The translations under genes and the position numbers were made by a program. From Sipunculus nudus (taxonomy: Eukaryota; Annelida; Sipuncula; Golfingiida; Sipunculidae), in the NCBI GenBank assembly GCA_026874595.1, contig CM049316.1:63965176-64029175 (forward strand): a DNA stretch of 64,000 nucleotides. The letters are read 5' to 3'. Below, piece after piece: positions 1 through 12,240 of the stretch. The notes beneath the pieces were generated by a model. It made no database searches and was not told the origin of the DNA. It was given only the letters and a program-made list of their open reading frames with translations. Position 1 is the stretch's first letter. Each line of letters begins with the position of its first letter.

Positions 1-319
1 CATTCGAACTCGGATGGTTAGGCCTCCACTTCATCACTAGAAGACCTGCAACTTGCGACGATGATATCCTTCTCCTTGCTAGCTAGGGCTGTATCAATAT
101 ATCGATATATCGATGCGAATCGATACACGACTTCGATACGATAATCGAAATGCGTTGCATGCCGTATTGGTCGTATCAATTGATTGCTAATGCATAGGGA
201 TATAACTCTAACTTTAAATATAACCATGACGATTTATAAATTTAAATGCACTGTATATTTGTTGCTTTGGCTTTTAAGACTTGTTAATAAATGTATATAT
301 GCATGCACATCAGTACTTT

Positions 320-1090
320 CATGACAAGCAGGCACATGTGAGCGATAACTGACAATTCGATATAATACAAATATTTTATTTTATGTCGGTTTTTACAAAC
401 AAAGACAACATTAACCATAGGCTATTATGACCGACCACACTCTTATCATACATAAATTAAAATTAAATAATTAAAAATATTTTTAAAAAATAATAAAAAT
501 ACATTAACTAACATAAAAATAAGTATCACAAGTCTGATCAATTTAAGGATCAAAGTTAAGCATAAAGTTGTATAATGCGAATAACATTTGATTTATAGTC
601 CTTATAAATAACAGTGACCAATTCATATTGAAAAAAAAATCACAATAAGGCATGAAGTGACAAAACAAATTGGAAATGGCATACGGCCCAAAGAGAATGT
701 CATTTTTTACAAAGTGATATTAAGTATTACACAGAAAACAACCGCAGGATGCCCCTTTACAGTACGATAACTTTATTATGAATGCTCTAAAGGACTCTGC
801 ATTTTTATAGTCTATCAGAAGAGAATTCCATAGCATAGTACCAAAATGTTTTAGCGAGAGGGTTCCATACGTAACACTATTTGTTACCAGCACTGCCTGT
901 CCATAGCAAGCTAGTCTGGTGACACGGCCAGAAAAAGGTGTAGTGAAGTACTATTTAAGATACACTGGACTTAGATTATGAATTACTTTGAAAATCTTCA
1001 CGCAGCAAGTCATAGGTTACTCTGAACTCCCGCGTTGGACATCAGATGTCAAATAAATAGTTAAAGCCTGGGGACAAATCCTGTACAAAC
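320..1090 (-). pseudogene. Non-LTR retrotransposon ORF2 C-terminal fragment
   Basis: On the minus strand the translation reads FKVIHNLSPVYLK, a stop, then after a short gap RVTRLACYGQAVLVT, SLKHFGTMLWNSLLIDYKN, AESFRAFIIKLSYC and CGCFLCNT. The order HNLSPVYL, TR, LWNSL, F...L and a terminal C-x-C-x-x-C cluster is typical of the region downstream of reverse transcriptase in jockey/CR1-like LINEs. In-frame stops and the lack of the RT core show it is dead and 5'-truncated. It lies inside the hAT-like element at 84-1544. Confidence 0.72.
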
Positions 1091-1206
1091 AGGAGAGTGA
1101 CTAATGGGATTCATATTCACAGAAATATACAAAACTGTAATTACATGACATAAAAACACAGCCTATGATCTTCCCCACCAAACGCAATAAAAAAGTGTTC
1201 GTGCAC

Positions 1207-1229
1207 GGGGGGGGGGGGGGGGGGGGGGG
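1207..1229. repeat. Poly-G tract
   Basis: This is an uninterrupted run of 23 G bases, with potential to form a G-quadruplex. It sits inside the hAT-like element. Confidence 0.95.
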
Positions 1230-1375
1230 AGCTAAAGGCACAAAGAAGATCCGGATTTTGGTAGTCTTGATTAGATAGATTTTGATAATTAGAATCAACT
1301 GGTCTGATTATCTATATAATATCAAGCTGAAGCTGCTTAAGTGCATGGCATAGTAAATTTGTTGTATGTTAAAAT

Positions 1376-1378
<3 letters not shown>

Positions 1379-1411
<33 letters not shown>
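1379..1411. repeat. TA microsatellite
   Basis: This is a pure AT dinucleotide run near the right end of the hAT-like element. It accounts for the Ile-Tyr runs in the overlapping reading frames. Confidence 0.95.
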
Positions 1412-1418
<7 letters not shown>

Positions 1419-1552
1419 CAAGAAACAAAGCCTTTATTTAGAAATGGAAAGAAAAATTTACGTATCGTCAATACGTATCGGTATCGAATTAACTGTATCG
1501 CAATACGTATTGTATCGGAAGAGGCGGACCGATACCCAGCCCTATTGCTAGC

Positions 1553-2604
1553 CATGACATCATGATAATCAGGCCTTCGGAAATAAACTGATAGGGCCAT
1601 CGTCTTCAGTTCAGCAAAAATCGACGTTTGGGGTGACAGGCTGTCGCTATCTCCTAGCTGGCTTGTGGCACAAGGAACATTCAAACGCTTTGAAGACTAC
1701 TTAAAAGCATCCTGGGTACCTGTGGCATACCTGTCAGTGTGTGAGAGGCCCATACGACATACCAGAATGGGTGGCTGTCCACATAAGAGACCAATCGTTT
1801 GAGGAAAAGCGGTGGCAGGATCTTGACAAAAAGCGCCCAGGCCGGAAGGAGAGGAGACACGTGCCCAGGTGTGGTCCCAGAGTGTGGTCACATTTGTGCT
1901 TCCACCTTCGGGTTACAGTTCCACTTTCTGAGTCGGTCGACGATATGTCATAGCACTCTTCCGCCAGAGGTCTACAATTACAAGTAACCTCTTCTGTTTG
2001 GGCACTGTCGGATGACCGGGACTGTCAAACTTCAAAATAAAAATTTATTACATTTCAAGGAAACACCTCTTTACTTTTCACATGTGTTTGTTTACAAAAT
2101 AGTACATATTCCGCAAAGTCCTTACCACAAAACATCCATGTTCATGTAATATGTCTTTGGGAAAAAAATCTTACCCAACAAGATACAGGCAAGATTTCTT
2201 GATTTAAATTACTTCAGCAACTGACGTCCCAGACGTGGGCTGCGGGGCCCACGTCTCCATGGAGCTTTTAGGCACCAGTGAACAAGGGAAGGGCCCTCTG
2301 CCTTTACCAAAGGGGAAGCCTATTAATGGGTCAGTCCACTTATAGATAAGAGGGGTAGTAGGTTAGGTTTGATATCATAAAGATTGACATTTTGTACATT
2401 TCCCTGTGGTGAAAATGGTCATTGATCATGTGTCACTTTTTTTATCAGTTCACAGGCACTTACTATTCTTTGGGCTATACGGCTACAGCACACGCTTCGT
2501 ATCTCATGAGATGGTGATATATTCTGAATAGTAATGTAAATCCACAAGTATAAACACATTTGATATATCTCATGTTATCTTGGTAGATAAGCAAACTGTA
2601 TTAT
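1553..2604. other. Gene-free stretch
   Basis: No gene was recognised. The part at 1553-1620 (GCCATGACATCATGATAATCA...GATAGGGCC) resembles 44610-44660, so it includes a dispersed repeat. The rest shows only short unsupported reading frames. Confidence 0.5.
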
Positions 2605-2820
2605 TTTTTAGCCCAGCTGACTATAAGTCAACTGAGGTATAGGTATGGCGCTTTGTCTGGCCGTCCGGTCGTCCGTTAGCAGGGCACAAATCGTAACCGC
2701 TGACCCTAGAAGCCTATAACTAAAAATCTAGGGAGATCCATAAAAAATCTCCTTGGAAACCTGAAAATAGGTCACTGTGACCTATATCCTCCGTTAAGAC
2801 TAATAACTAGTAATCTGCAT
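2605..2820 (+). repeat. Dispersed repeat, TTTTAGCCCAGCTGA family
   Basis: Shared blocks with 63571-63785 are TTTTAGC(C/T)CAGC, CCGTCCG, GGCACAAATCGTAA, AGGGAG(A/C)(T/C)C, CATAAAAAA.CTCCTTGGAAA, CCTGAAA.TAGGTC and ATATCCTCCG. Both copies are in the same orientation and have no coding potential. Confidence 0.75.
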
Positions 2821-2839
2821 CTCAATGAATACATGCCTC

Positions 2840-5179
2840 TGCCATTGGAGCACATGTTTAAAAAACACTCTGCGAATAATGTGAACACCGCCACTCCAAA
2901 GTGCTGGGCATGTTTCCGGGCCGCTATGATGAGACGGGTCCTTCTGTGAATTCACTTTTTATACCCATATTCCAAGTTCGTTCGTGCCTAGGTGACGGTA
3001 CATTTGTGAATATTCCTTGGTGACGCTCAAGATTCCGGAGAAGATACTGGATGATCACTAAAATCTAATCGATTCTTCCTTGGCCCATTCCCAAAATGCC
3101 CTGAAAATTTCATAGTTCCGCTCAAGACGGTTGTGAACTTACACACACACACGAACGGGAATTTTCGCATACTCTCCTGGCGGAGGAAAAAAGCGTATAC
3201 GTGTATCTGCCCCTTGGATAAGATACCAGTTTGCTGAAAGTGATGCTAAAAACCTAGAACTCGTAAAAGTTCATATAACAAGTTAGATCGGCCATTAACT
3301 GGTCCAATTTCCCTTATATTTTGGTCGTTTCCACCAAAAAGTCCAATTAGGTAAACTTTGTGAAAATCGACAAAATGAGCATAGAAAACTCTTGCATTCA
3401 GAAAATGGATAAAACCACTCACACAGGCCACTTGAGAAGGGCCAAAGTACCCTGACAGTATAATCAATACCACGCAGACAAAGCCTAAGCGATAAAATAT
3501 AAACGTGGTCTTTTAAAGATGTTTTCAGCCGCCATTAGCACTGGTGTACTATGGCCGCCTATATTGATCCCTGTGGAGTAGTATCCGCGGTCTAGAACCA
3601 TGACAGAAGAATATTTAGTAAAACAAAGTAACAGAGTGCAGATGTGAAAAAAAAAATCAGAACAAAGGGGCGGATTCAGAATTTTAGAAATAAAGAGGGA
3701 GGGGATGGGCTCAAATGAGGAAGTATAATGTCCTCGCCTTCGGAAAAAGTAAGCGGTTATACACTGCAGTCGTCCTATATATCCTTTCATGTAACCGCTG
3801 CTTTTATGGCAAGATTCTCTGGGTAGGAACACCATGGTGCGCACAGAGCAAAGAATTGCAATATGACCACTGATATTGCATTGTTTCAGCCAAAATTCCA
3901 AACACGCGACACCCGCTCTCGTTGGTCTATTAACACCCTTTCTGGCGAAGGGTAAAGTATCAGACCAATGGGAGCCTATATCCTGGTGTAATCAAATCAC
4001 GACAGCGTACGGAAAGAGGACAGATACCAGGTCTTAAAATTGAATTGAAACCTTTAAAAATAAGGCCTAATGCGAACCTGTGCAATGGTATAACACCAGG
4101 TATAATGCTTCAATGCTAGACCATTACTTTTCAAGAACACGTGTAACATGTATATGAACAATGCAAGCACTAAACACTTTGAACAATAAACAATTACACA
4201 AACATCACTGCTGAAATTCTGGCATGGGTGCACACAACACAAAAATGATTGTAACTGGCACCACCAGTCTTTTATACAACGCTCAGACAGGTCAAAATAT
4301 CAGGCCAACACATCTAACTACCCTTGAGTTTGATGAATTGGGCTGACCAGGCTTAGGTGAGTAAGGCAGTTGCCCGGAATGAACCGTGACAAATTGCTTG
4401 CTCAATCTACTACACTTAGTGACTCTTGACCTGTTGCATAATCTGACACAGATGGCAGTCTGCCAAAGCTATAAATAGATCCAGACTGAATTTTTGATGC
4501 ATTGGGTAGTCTGCAAAAGCTATAAATAGAATTCAGCTACTGCACTGAGTGATCTCTTGACCTATACCTGGCTGCACTTCTTCAAATCCTGGCACTGTGC
4601 AAAAACTTTTTATAGAGCTGACATCATCTTGGCTAATGGCCAACATCAAGGCACTGGCAATCTGCCAATGGTAAACCAAGTGCTTCCATCTGAACACACT
4701 AGTGGTCGCTTCTTGAGATAACTTTGAAATAAATTTTCCCAGTACAAAATGCTTTTCAGCTAACATTTTGTAAAAAAAAATAATAAATCAGGAAAAAATG
4801 CAAAAATATTACAGATGCATACTGAATGCAAAATTATAATACAGATACATTTCATTGATGGCAAATTCTTGAATTGAGTATGGATACCAATCATTTATAA
4901 TCCATGTACAGCCGTCTTTATATAGCCACAGAGAGCTGAATATCCACGATTGTAACATTGCCTGGTATGATGAATAATTTAAATAATAAATCTATTTTTT
5001 TAAAGCTTTTAAAAACATTCTTTTCAATATTTACCGCAGATAACCTGAAATCTAAATGTCTAGTGGCATGATGTTATAGATGCTGATAAACTGGTGCCAG
5101 GCTAGATGTAACAGCATCACACAGCAAACATATATGGTAAAATGACTCGATTCAATTTCAATAATTCAGCCAAAATCAT
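2840..5179. other. Gene-free stretch with minor repeats
   Basis: No gene was recognised apart from the element at 2935-3186. AGTCTGCCAAAGCTATAAATAG at about 4453 recurs with one change at about 4508 (a ~55-bp partial tandem repeat). A 138-codon minus-strand frame (3485-3901) has no recognisable domain and is treated as chance. Confidence 0.5.
2935..3186. mobile_element. CCTCCGCCA/TGGCGGAGG inverted-repeat element, left-truncated copy
   Basis: The right end reads CTCTCCTGGCGGAGG. The interior matches 21726-22117 (ACGGTACATTTGTGAATATTC, TTCCGCTCA, ACACACACACGAACGGGAA). The left CCTCCGCC terminus is not visible. Confidence 0.65.
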
Positions 5180-6240
5180 TCATGTGGAACCATTAAAAAA
5201 AATTATTATAAGAATTATGGTGGGGAATTCTTGTAAAATATTAAACAAATTGGCTTCAGTGGCGTAAGTCGAAAAACGTTTTGCAGGTCTATAACTCATA
5301 TAGGAAGATACCGCAAACTGGCCAAGTTCAGCTTCCCGTAATTCAGCCAAGAAGCACTGAACCAAAACCATGTGAACAAACCTGATTTATCAACATCTGA
5401 AGATAATTAATGTGTGAAATTTAAGAATTTGGCCCAGTGGTTTTTGAGAAGAAGATCTTTGTAGCCACTGAGCTAAAATGGGCTGTTAAGACATATGACT
5501 AAATTCAGCTTCCCATAACTCAGCCAAAATCACTGAACAGAGACCATTTGAATAAACTTCAGAAAGCACTACCCTAGGATCATTTCTGTGCGATATTAAA
5601 CAATTTGGCTATATGATTTCAGAGAAGAAGCTTTTTGTAGCCCTCAGTGTGTTTCAGGCACTGAATACCCCGTACAAAAAAAGGCCGATGCAGGTGGGGC
5701 CACCAATACCTCAATTTCAGATATGACTTATGTGACCACCATTGGCATAAAATTTTGTGTTGATAGCTCTAGCCGTTTCTTAGATTGAAATTTTAATATG
5801 CTTTCTTGAACAGATGATTGAGTTCAACTTCCTGTAACTCGGCCAAAAATCACCGAACTGGAAGCGTTTGAACAAACTTGAGAGTGATTGTTCCAGGGAT
5901 CCTTTCTGTGAAATATTGGACAATTTTAGGCTGGAAGGTTTTGGAGAAGAAGATTTTTAAACGGTTTTAAACATTTTCCCTATAAAATCTAAGTAAATGC
6001 AGATAGCCAAAAAATTAACAAAATCCGACAGAGTTTTTAGATGATTGATTTTTTGCATAAAGTTTGGTGATGCTAGCTCCTACCGTTTTCGAGATAGTAT
6101 GGGTTAACGTACAGACGACGCACTGACGCACGACGGACGACGTCGCACCATCGCATAAGCTCACGTACAGGTTCGCTAAAAATTGCAGCGGCTTAAAACG
6201 GGGTTGGTACAGTCCTGGATTCACTATTGATGTAGGACTA
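5180..6240 (-). repeat. Composite dispersed repeat, reverse copy
   Basis: This is the reverse complement of about 25590-26480. Shared blocks are GCATAAGCTCACG near the right end, a CGACG/GCACGAC-rich stretch, ATGCTAGCTCCTACCGTTTT, GATCC-TTTCTGTGAAATATTGG and GGTGGGGCCACC at 5693-5704 (a decayed GGTGGCGCCACC). No coding potential was found. Confidence 0.75.
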
Positions 6241-6511
6241 TTATGTGTATTGGAATGGATTTTTTACATCAGCGATACGACATCCATTCCCTACAAGGCT
6301 GGAGGCCTGTGTCATGGTGTAAAAATTCGGTGACCAGGATTTAAGGGATTTCGTTTCAGTGTGACTCGCAAGGGTTATATGCTCATAATATTCCCCTGGT
6401 AAATTCGGAAAGTTAAAGAATAATATTGATCTTCTAGGATGAATCTTGATGGAGATTGTACTAACACTTATGTATGCTTTTTTATCGTGTTTTCTGTCTT
6501 ATGTAAAACTA

Positions 6512-6828
6512 CAGTGGGTAACGCTTGACCATGGTTGGTATGCATAGCGCTACGGGGCATTCCATTGAGAGTTTACCCCATGGATCGGCATGGAGCATCG
6601 ACATGTTTTTCTGCACTTGTTGTGGGGTAGAAAGTCATTTAATTAATGAAATATAGAAATTAACCTTACTTTGTATCACGCTGCATCAATATATCGCGTA
6701 AATGTGCGTCTATGAAAGTGTTTTCATCCTGTTTGTCCTTCCGGAATTCAACCGACGGATAGCCAAACCTCTCAGTTGCGTACCGTGTAGCGTTATCCAT
6801 GCCAACCATGGTCAAGCGGTTCATACTG
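6512..6828. mobile_element. Mariner-like MITE with TA target duplication
   Basis: The ~42-bp ends are inverted repeats: CAGTGGGTAACGCTTGACC... on the left and ...GGTCAAGCGGTTCATACTG on the right, sharing the core CCATGGTTGG/CCAACCATGG. TA flanks both sides (6510-6511, 6829-6830). A CAGT start with a TA target is the Tc1/mariner style. The element is 317 bp long and non-coding. Confidence 0.8.
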
Positions 6829-6831
6829 TAG

Positions 6832-7639
6832 GTATTTAACGTATTGAATCAAATATCCCCTTATGGCCAACGCCATATATATTTTAGCTGATCTGTTTGA
6901 GTTTGTACATCTAAAAGCTATCAGTGCACTGCTACTAGAGATGACCCGTGGTATAAGAATGGTGTACCTGATATTGAAGCTGTTGTTTCATGCAGGGTGG
7001 TGAAATATGGTTTCGGTTGAGGTGTGCGCTTCTAAAATGTTAATTACAAACTTTAAGAAACGACAATTGACGAACTGATTTTCAAATAAGCCCAGTTTTG
7101 TTACCACCTATGAGGTATACATGTAATGCAGTGTTTTTTTTTCTGGGAATATAATGTTTTTTGCCAAAATTTCTTTCCGAAATCACTGCCTTACGTCCAT
7201 ACACAGTAAAAATCAATTTCCATCCGGAAATCATCCATGCAATCAGTACTTCGAAACATTACATAAACATAGACCCCTGTGCTACGATCATACATCAAGT
7301 AGGCAATCGACAAGTAATTCTTCAAAAGTAAAAATTTTTTTCCTGAATGTAGGCTTTCGCTCATGCACAATCACGAGCTTTCTGTCAGGCGCCCCTTGTT
7401 ATAGTAAACGGACACGTGAATTTTATTCATCGTCACATAATAAAGACCATATGTAAACCGGGTGAAACCGAGACACAGAGCAAAGAAGCGTTGCTAGTTT
7501 TGCTAGGAAACGTTTGCTTTCAGCCAAAATGGACTGAGAGCAGTAGATTAAACACTTTGTGGCAAATAAGTTTATACTTCAAAAAGAGAAATGGTATTAA
7601 GAATGTGTTAACCGTAACCATGTGAGTACCTATAGGCTT
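6832..7639. other. Gene-free stretch
   Basis: Nothing was recognised. The 100-codon frame at 7154-7456 has no domain and atypical composition and is treated as chance. Confidence 0.5.
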
Positions 7640-7882
7640 GACCGCCCGATCCATTTTTAGCATCTTAATTCCAGGCACGGCGTGTCGTCAGTTCTCCCAT
7701 TGAACCGTCTGATGGTTATTGATGCTGACCTTCATTTTTAAATAAATCCACGTCACATATCACATCCCAACAGGCCCTGTTTCTGGCCACGTGCTTCTAC
7801 ACGTCTGAAGTGTTTTGTTTATACTATACTCCATGCACCTGATGATCGCATAACCACACGATTTCCGGTTCCCGTCTCACAC
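7640..7882 (+). repeat. Segmental duplicate of 14920-15150
   Basis: This is the upstream partner of the segment at 14920-15150, in the same orientation. A LINE (8089-10440) was later inserted just downstream, which explains the greater distance from here to Galpha exon A than from 15150 to exon B. Confidence 0.75.
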
Positions 7883-8086
7883 CGGATGGAAGTGACTGAA
7901 AAGTAAGGTCAGAGAAAAAGAACAAGATCAGCCATAAGATGGACCTTTGATGATAGACTTTGTGCTATTTTGGTGTCATATTATATGGGCCAAGGTATAG
8001 CTGCTGATACTTAAAGGGGACTATACACATACCAGGCATGTTAAATATGTATCACGTTTACCGTATCTGTCAATATTTCGTTCTTA

Positions 8087-8088
<2 letters not shown>

Positions 8089-8126
<38 letters not shown>
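8089..8126. repeat. ATT trinucleotide tail of the LINE
   Basis: About twelve ATT repeats mark the 3' terminus of the minus-strand LINE. Confidence 0.85.
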
Positions 8127-8393
8127 TTATTTCAGACAATCATATATTACATAATAATCATGTCCATAGTTATATTAAAACAAATAAAACTATAATATAC
8201 TGATAAAATAAAAAAAACTATAATGCTCATAAGCTTATATCACACATATATATGACACCTCTGTAATAAAACAGAATAATTATAAAAACATCACTGTTTA
8301 TCAAAGCACCAACAAGAGAATTGTTACACATCTGTCATCTACTTTGCAAACTATAAACATGTTTTCTTACCCTGGTCTCACATGGCTGTAGAT

Positions 8394-8597
8394 CTACTGT
8401 GGCAAACATTTTACTGGCACTATACAGTGTCTGGGCAATTTATGTAGGATTCGAAAAGCATTGTTATATACTACTATACATTTCTGATACACACTTATAT
8501 TAAATCTAACCCAAAGGGCACACAGATACAAACTACTACAGTGAGCCTGGAACAATTTGCTCTTCACTGCAGATGAACAAAAATAAAAGACTTTCAC
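8394..8597 (-). pseudogene. LINE ORF2 post-RT fragment
   Basis: KCIVVYNNAFRILHKLPRHC matches the conserved post-RT motif (Y-N-x-A-F-R-x-L-x-x-L-P-R) of CR1/jockey-like ORF2 proteins. The frame is open for only 67 codons and is disconnected from the RT fragment. Confidence 0.75.
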
Positions 8598-9120
8598 AAG
8601 CGTTTTACTTTTTACAAAAAGGCTCTTAGTTTGGCCAACATATCATCATCATCTGTGAGTGTTATTTATAATATGCCCAAGGTACTTAAATGATAGTTAC
8701 AGTTAGCACCTGACCATCTCACTTAATGTCACTTCTATAGCCCCTGTTCTTGGAGTCAATAAACATGACTTGTGATTTCCTTTCATTGAATGTAATGTCA
8801 TTTTCTTTACGATACGCAGTACATACATCAATCAAGGTTTGTATCCCTTTAGCAGATGGGGCAAATATACAAGATCATCTGCATACATTAAATGGTTCAC
8901 AATAGAGTCTTTGCAACATCACCCACTTTGTAACTTATTGAGATGAGCACTTAGATCATTCATATACACCTTTTCGCCCCCAATTGTTTACATAAAAAAA
9001 GTCAGACAGTATTGTTCTCCATCTAACATAACTGTTGGTTGCAATACTAAAAGCAAAACACTCTGCACAAATAGACTGGAATGTTTAGATTAAGCAATTT
9101 ACTCATTAATTAACTATGAT

Positions 9121-9357
9121 TCACCTTGCTGAAAGCTTTGAAGCGTCCAGGAACACAACATACATATCAGAACCAAATTTCATATAATAACGAAGTAATT
9201 CTTTCAACATCAGTACACACATTTCAGTACCATGCTTATTGTTGAAGCCAAACTGGATATCAGTAGCAGAAAGAAACTGGTTCCTTCGAGGTAATAATAT
9301 ATATTCAAGAACTTTACATAACACATTGGATAAACATATTGGTCTATAAGAACTCAC
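9121..9357 (-). pseudogene. LINE reverse transcriptase fragment
   Basis: The translation has SSYRPICLSNVLCKVLEYIL (RT fingers), FGFNNKHGTEMCVLMLKELL and MYVVFLDASK. The last corresponds to the first catalytic-aspartate motif (FLDASKAFD) of non-LTR reverse transcriptases. The frame breaks right after DASK, and the YADD box is not found intact, so the enzyme is dead. Confidence 0.85.
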
Positions 9358-9923
9358 TTATTTTTATATTTAATGATGGGCACAATTACAGATTTCAACA
9401 TTTGAACTGGAACATACCCATGTACTAATGTAGCTGACATCAAACAGCTCAGGGCTACTTTTAGTTCCTCACAAGAAAGCTTAAGGTGCTCAGCTTCAAT
9501 GCATTAAGTCAAGGCGCTTTATTTGATTTTAACTCATAGATATTGTTACTTATTTCATTTAAATCTACAATTATTTGTTCCTCGAATTTGATGTCCTTTT
9601 CTCCAAGAACTTGTACATTTGAGAACAATTACTGTTATTGACAGATTTAAATTAAGTTCATGATTGGCCTTCCAAATTGCTGCTATATTATCAGGTTCAG
9701 AGACAGAATCATTTGAAGTAGGTAATTTAGTCTAAATGTTTAACATCCTATTTATGTCTTTCCAAAAAGCTCTATCAGACTTATTACCAATGTTGTCTGC
9801 TACTTTATCAGCCACTGTAGTTCTATAAGTTTGCTTATATTTCCGACTGGCATACTTAAATCTGGCCCTTGCTGTCTTTATTACTCTACACACTTCCCCT
9901 TGTTTGGGTTTACCACAATTACA

Positions 9924-10439
9924 CTACATAAAACATGCCCCACGAGCAGCCTTATAATAGTAATTCACATTCTCATTCCAACCAGGCACATTATACTTAT
10001 GTTGACTGGCATTCTGCTGTGAGTTGAAGACTTTATCTATTCTATTTAATAAATCATTAATAGTGTTGTACAAATCATCAATATATCTCAAGTGTCTGGA
10101 ATCTTGTGAATCTTGAAGGTATACTGCTAAAGGTTTCAGGGTTATCATGGGCTGCCACAGGAGAATTCTGAGATGAATTTTGAGAATCTCTAGAAGGACC
10201 AGACATGTTGGCAGTTTAAGGTTGGACCTTTCGAGGCTGAACAACAGTTTCCAGTTCACTTGTTTAGGTCTGTTCATTTGTAATTGCTGGCCATTCTTTT
10301 TGTGACATATAGAAGAGTGATGACTGCAGTATGCGTGTTTATGAACGGCAGTCTTTCGATGTGGAATGTGGCTGTGATTATGCACAACATCTATCCCTCC
10401 TGGTGCAAAAAAATAAATCCAGATTTCTCTAATGGCCAA
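9924..10439 (-). pseudogene. LINE ORF2 linker before reverse transcriptase
   Basis: This 171-codon open frame ends with YIDDLYNTINDLLNRIDKV and KYNVPGWNENVNYYYKAARG. The pattern VPGWNE-V...AR is common between the endonuclease and reverse transcriptase domains of jockey/CR1-like ORF2 proteins. The N-terminal half is less conserved and may have changed frame. It is not functional alone. Confidence 0.65.
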
Positions 10440-10440
10440 A

Positions 10441-11274
10441 TTAATTGCACATGTAAGGAATAAAGAAAAACTTTAATGTTAACTCTTTCTTTGGGTAATG
10501 TCAACTGTTATAACAAGTGTAGGTACTTTACATCAAGTCCTTTTGTAAGTTAGTAATTTTTGGCCAAGCATTTCTGCAGCTGCTCCCGGCATTCGCATTC
10601 TGTCAAAATTTATGCTAACGCCAGCATATCGAGGACTTACAAGTGTTGGGATCTGTTCATTTAATCACGCGGTTTTCGCCTCATTTTCTCAAATAAGATA
10701 GGCTGAGTATGATGTTACATTATGCATTATGTACTGAGAGATATGGTAAATTTTTTTGGCGGGAGCATCCATGGTTTGAGTAGACACTTATGAAAATCCG
10801 TTTCTCTATAAAGATTTAGCTAAGTCCCAGACGGAGTCAAGTAGTGCAATGGACAATGCATTGCTTTGAGTACGTTCACCGAGAGGCCTCCATCTTTAAA
10901 AAATGTATTTGATGGTTTTGCACTGTGGGGAAACCATGCACGAAAGTCTATTGGAGGAGGATTAAATATTAGTTCACCTGCGTTGAGTGTTAATCAATTA
11001 TTTCCGGGATATCGTACCACAAAGGGTTTAGCGACGGATGTAAAACCGCTATGAACAAATGGTCTGTGCGCATCTGTTTTACTTTGTGTTCTATGTGAAT
11101 TAACATTGTGTATTTTTATTTGCTAGCTTATCATACATGTTCATTACTTTACACTTGAATACCAGTTTCATCCTAAATAAGACAGATACGGTTTGTCCTG
11201 CTGAGGTCGAAAAAAAATTGTCGCAATTAACACAAATTGGTCGGAACGGGGGCAGAGGGCCTCAGACCTTGATT
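10441..11274. other. Gene-free stretch
   Basis: Nothing was recognised apart from short unsupported reading frames. Confidence 0.5.
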
Positions 11275-12240
11275 CAAGTCAAGCAAACGTATTCCAACAC
11301 ACTTGTTTATAAAAAGAATATTAAAACAGATTTTACATAAACTGAACCCAATTTCTGGAGGGAAAATATTTTATTTTTCCACAAAAATAACATTAGGTTA
11401 TGCGATTTTTTCAAAAGCTATTGGCATGTCTATGAACACTGTCAACTCGGCAGTTACGTAAGCGCAAGTTCGGCCCTCTGACGTTGGAGATTCCAAGGCC
11501 AAAGTACTGGCTGTCAGAGCCATTGCATCCTATAGCGAGGATTGCACTTTAAGTCTCTATGAGGATGCAACCATTTGCGTCATTTCTGACAACGATTCAT
11601 GGCCTACAAGTGCGCTATCTTTAGACATAAACCAGACCGATCTTTAGCTTTTTGGCATACGTTTTAACAACACTTAACATGACCGAGATAATTCCGTTTA
11701 AACTCAGCATACTGGTAAATATCTCCTCATGTTTGTTGGATATCTGACCGCATAAACAAATGCATGGCTCGCACGGGTTACAGACCGCAGCCAACTTGTT
11801 CGCGATACAGGTAATGACTCGTTGCCATAGGGTTTCAGTTATGGTTGTGAGTTCACATGGATTCTTTTGTTTTAATTCATCATTCGCAGCCTAATGTTAA
11901 GATTATGGATCGTTTACCACGATATGGATGCAACATGCTGGAAGATCACTGCGATGAATTCCTCGATATGGCTTGTTTCACGACTCAAGTTAGGCTTACC
12001 AGCCTACTGAGGCGTGTTGTTAACGGCTACCGTGACGTCACCAACAGGGAAAACCCCTGTGACTTGAAATTCTAGATCTTATCAAACGCTTAAACCCCGT
12101 CAGTCCCAAATATTCAGAATAAAAACAACATGTTTTGCTAATTGAAGTAATTTCTAAATTTTGTCTGTGACGTCAAACTTTGCACCAGCCAATCACATCA
12201 GGGCCCAGTCTCTGTTCTGGATGAAACCCTACACATAACA
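11275..12240 (+). repeat. Segmental duplicate of 15985-16385, interrupted
   Basis: The left part (11275-11470: GCAAACGTATTCCAA, GATTTTACATAAA, CCCAATT.CTGGAGG, CTATTGGCA, ACTGTCAAC) and the right part (about 12036-12240: CCCCTGTGACT, AATTCTAGATCT, GTCAGTCCCAAAT) match 15985-16385 in order. About 560 bp of extra sequence lies between them here. This is one segment of the duplicated Galpha-bearing unit. Confidence 0.72.

Larger units (their letters stand above)
84..1544. mobile_element. hAT-like non-autonomous element with 8-bp target duplication
   Basis: The left end TAGGGCTGTATCAATA and the right end CGATACCCAGCCCTA are inverted repeats (TAGGGCTG). Both are flanked by the direct repeat TTGCTAGC (76-83 and 1545-1552), the 8-bp target size typical of hAT elements. 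The subterminal regions are rich in ATCGATA/CGTATCG motifs. No transposase is seen. The interior contains a LINE fragment (about 320-1090), a 23-base G run and a TA microsatellite. Confidence 0.8.
8089..10440 (-). mobile_element. Degenerate non-LTR retrotransposon (jockey/CR1-like LINE)
   Basis: Coding remnants occur in the right order on the minus strand: the pre-RT linker (9924-10439), RT motifs (9121-9357) and the post-RT region (8394-8597). They are separated by stops and frameshifts. The 3' end is marked by an AAT microsatellite on the minus strand (8089-8126), as in LINEs that end in short tandem repeats. The 5' part (ORF1, endonuclease) is missing. Confidence 0.85.

Noticed and set aside
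3485-3901. 138-codon minus-strand open frame
   Set aside because: It has no recognisable domain or repeat relation, poor start context, and a composition expected of noncoding DNA.
7154-7456. 100-codon plus-strand open frame
   Set aside because: It is rich in Ser/His/Asn with no motif, and it lies next to repeats.
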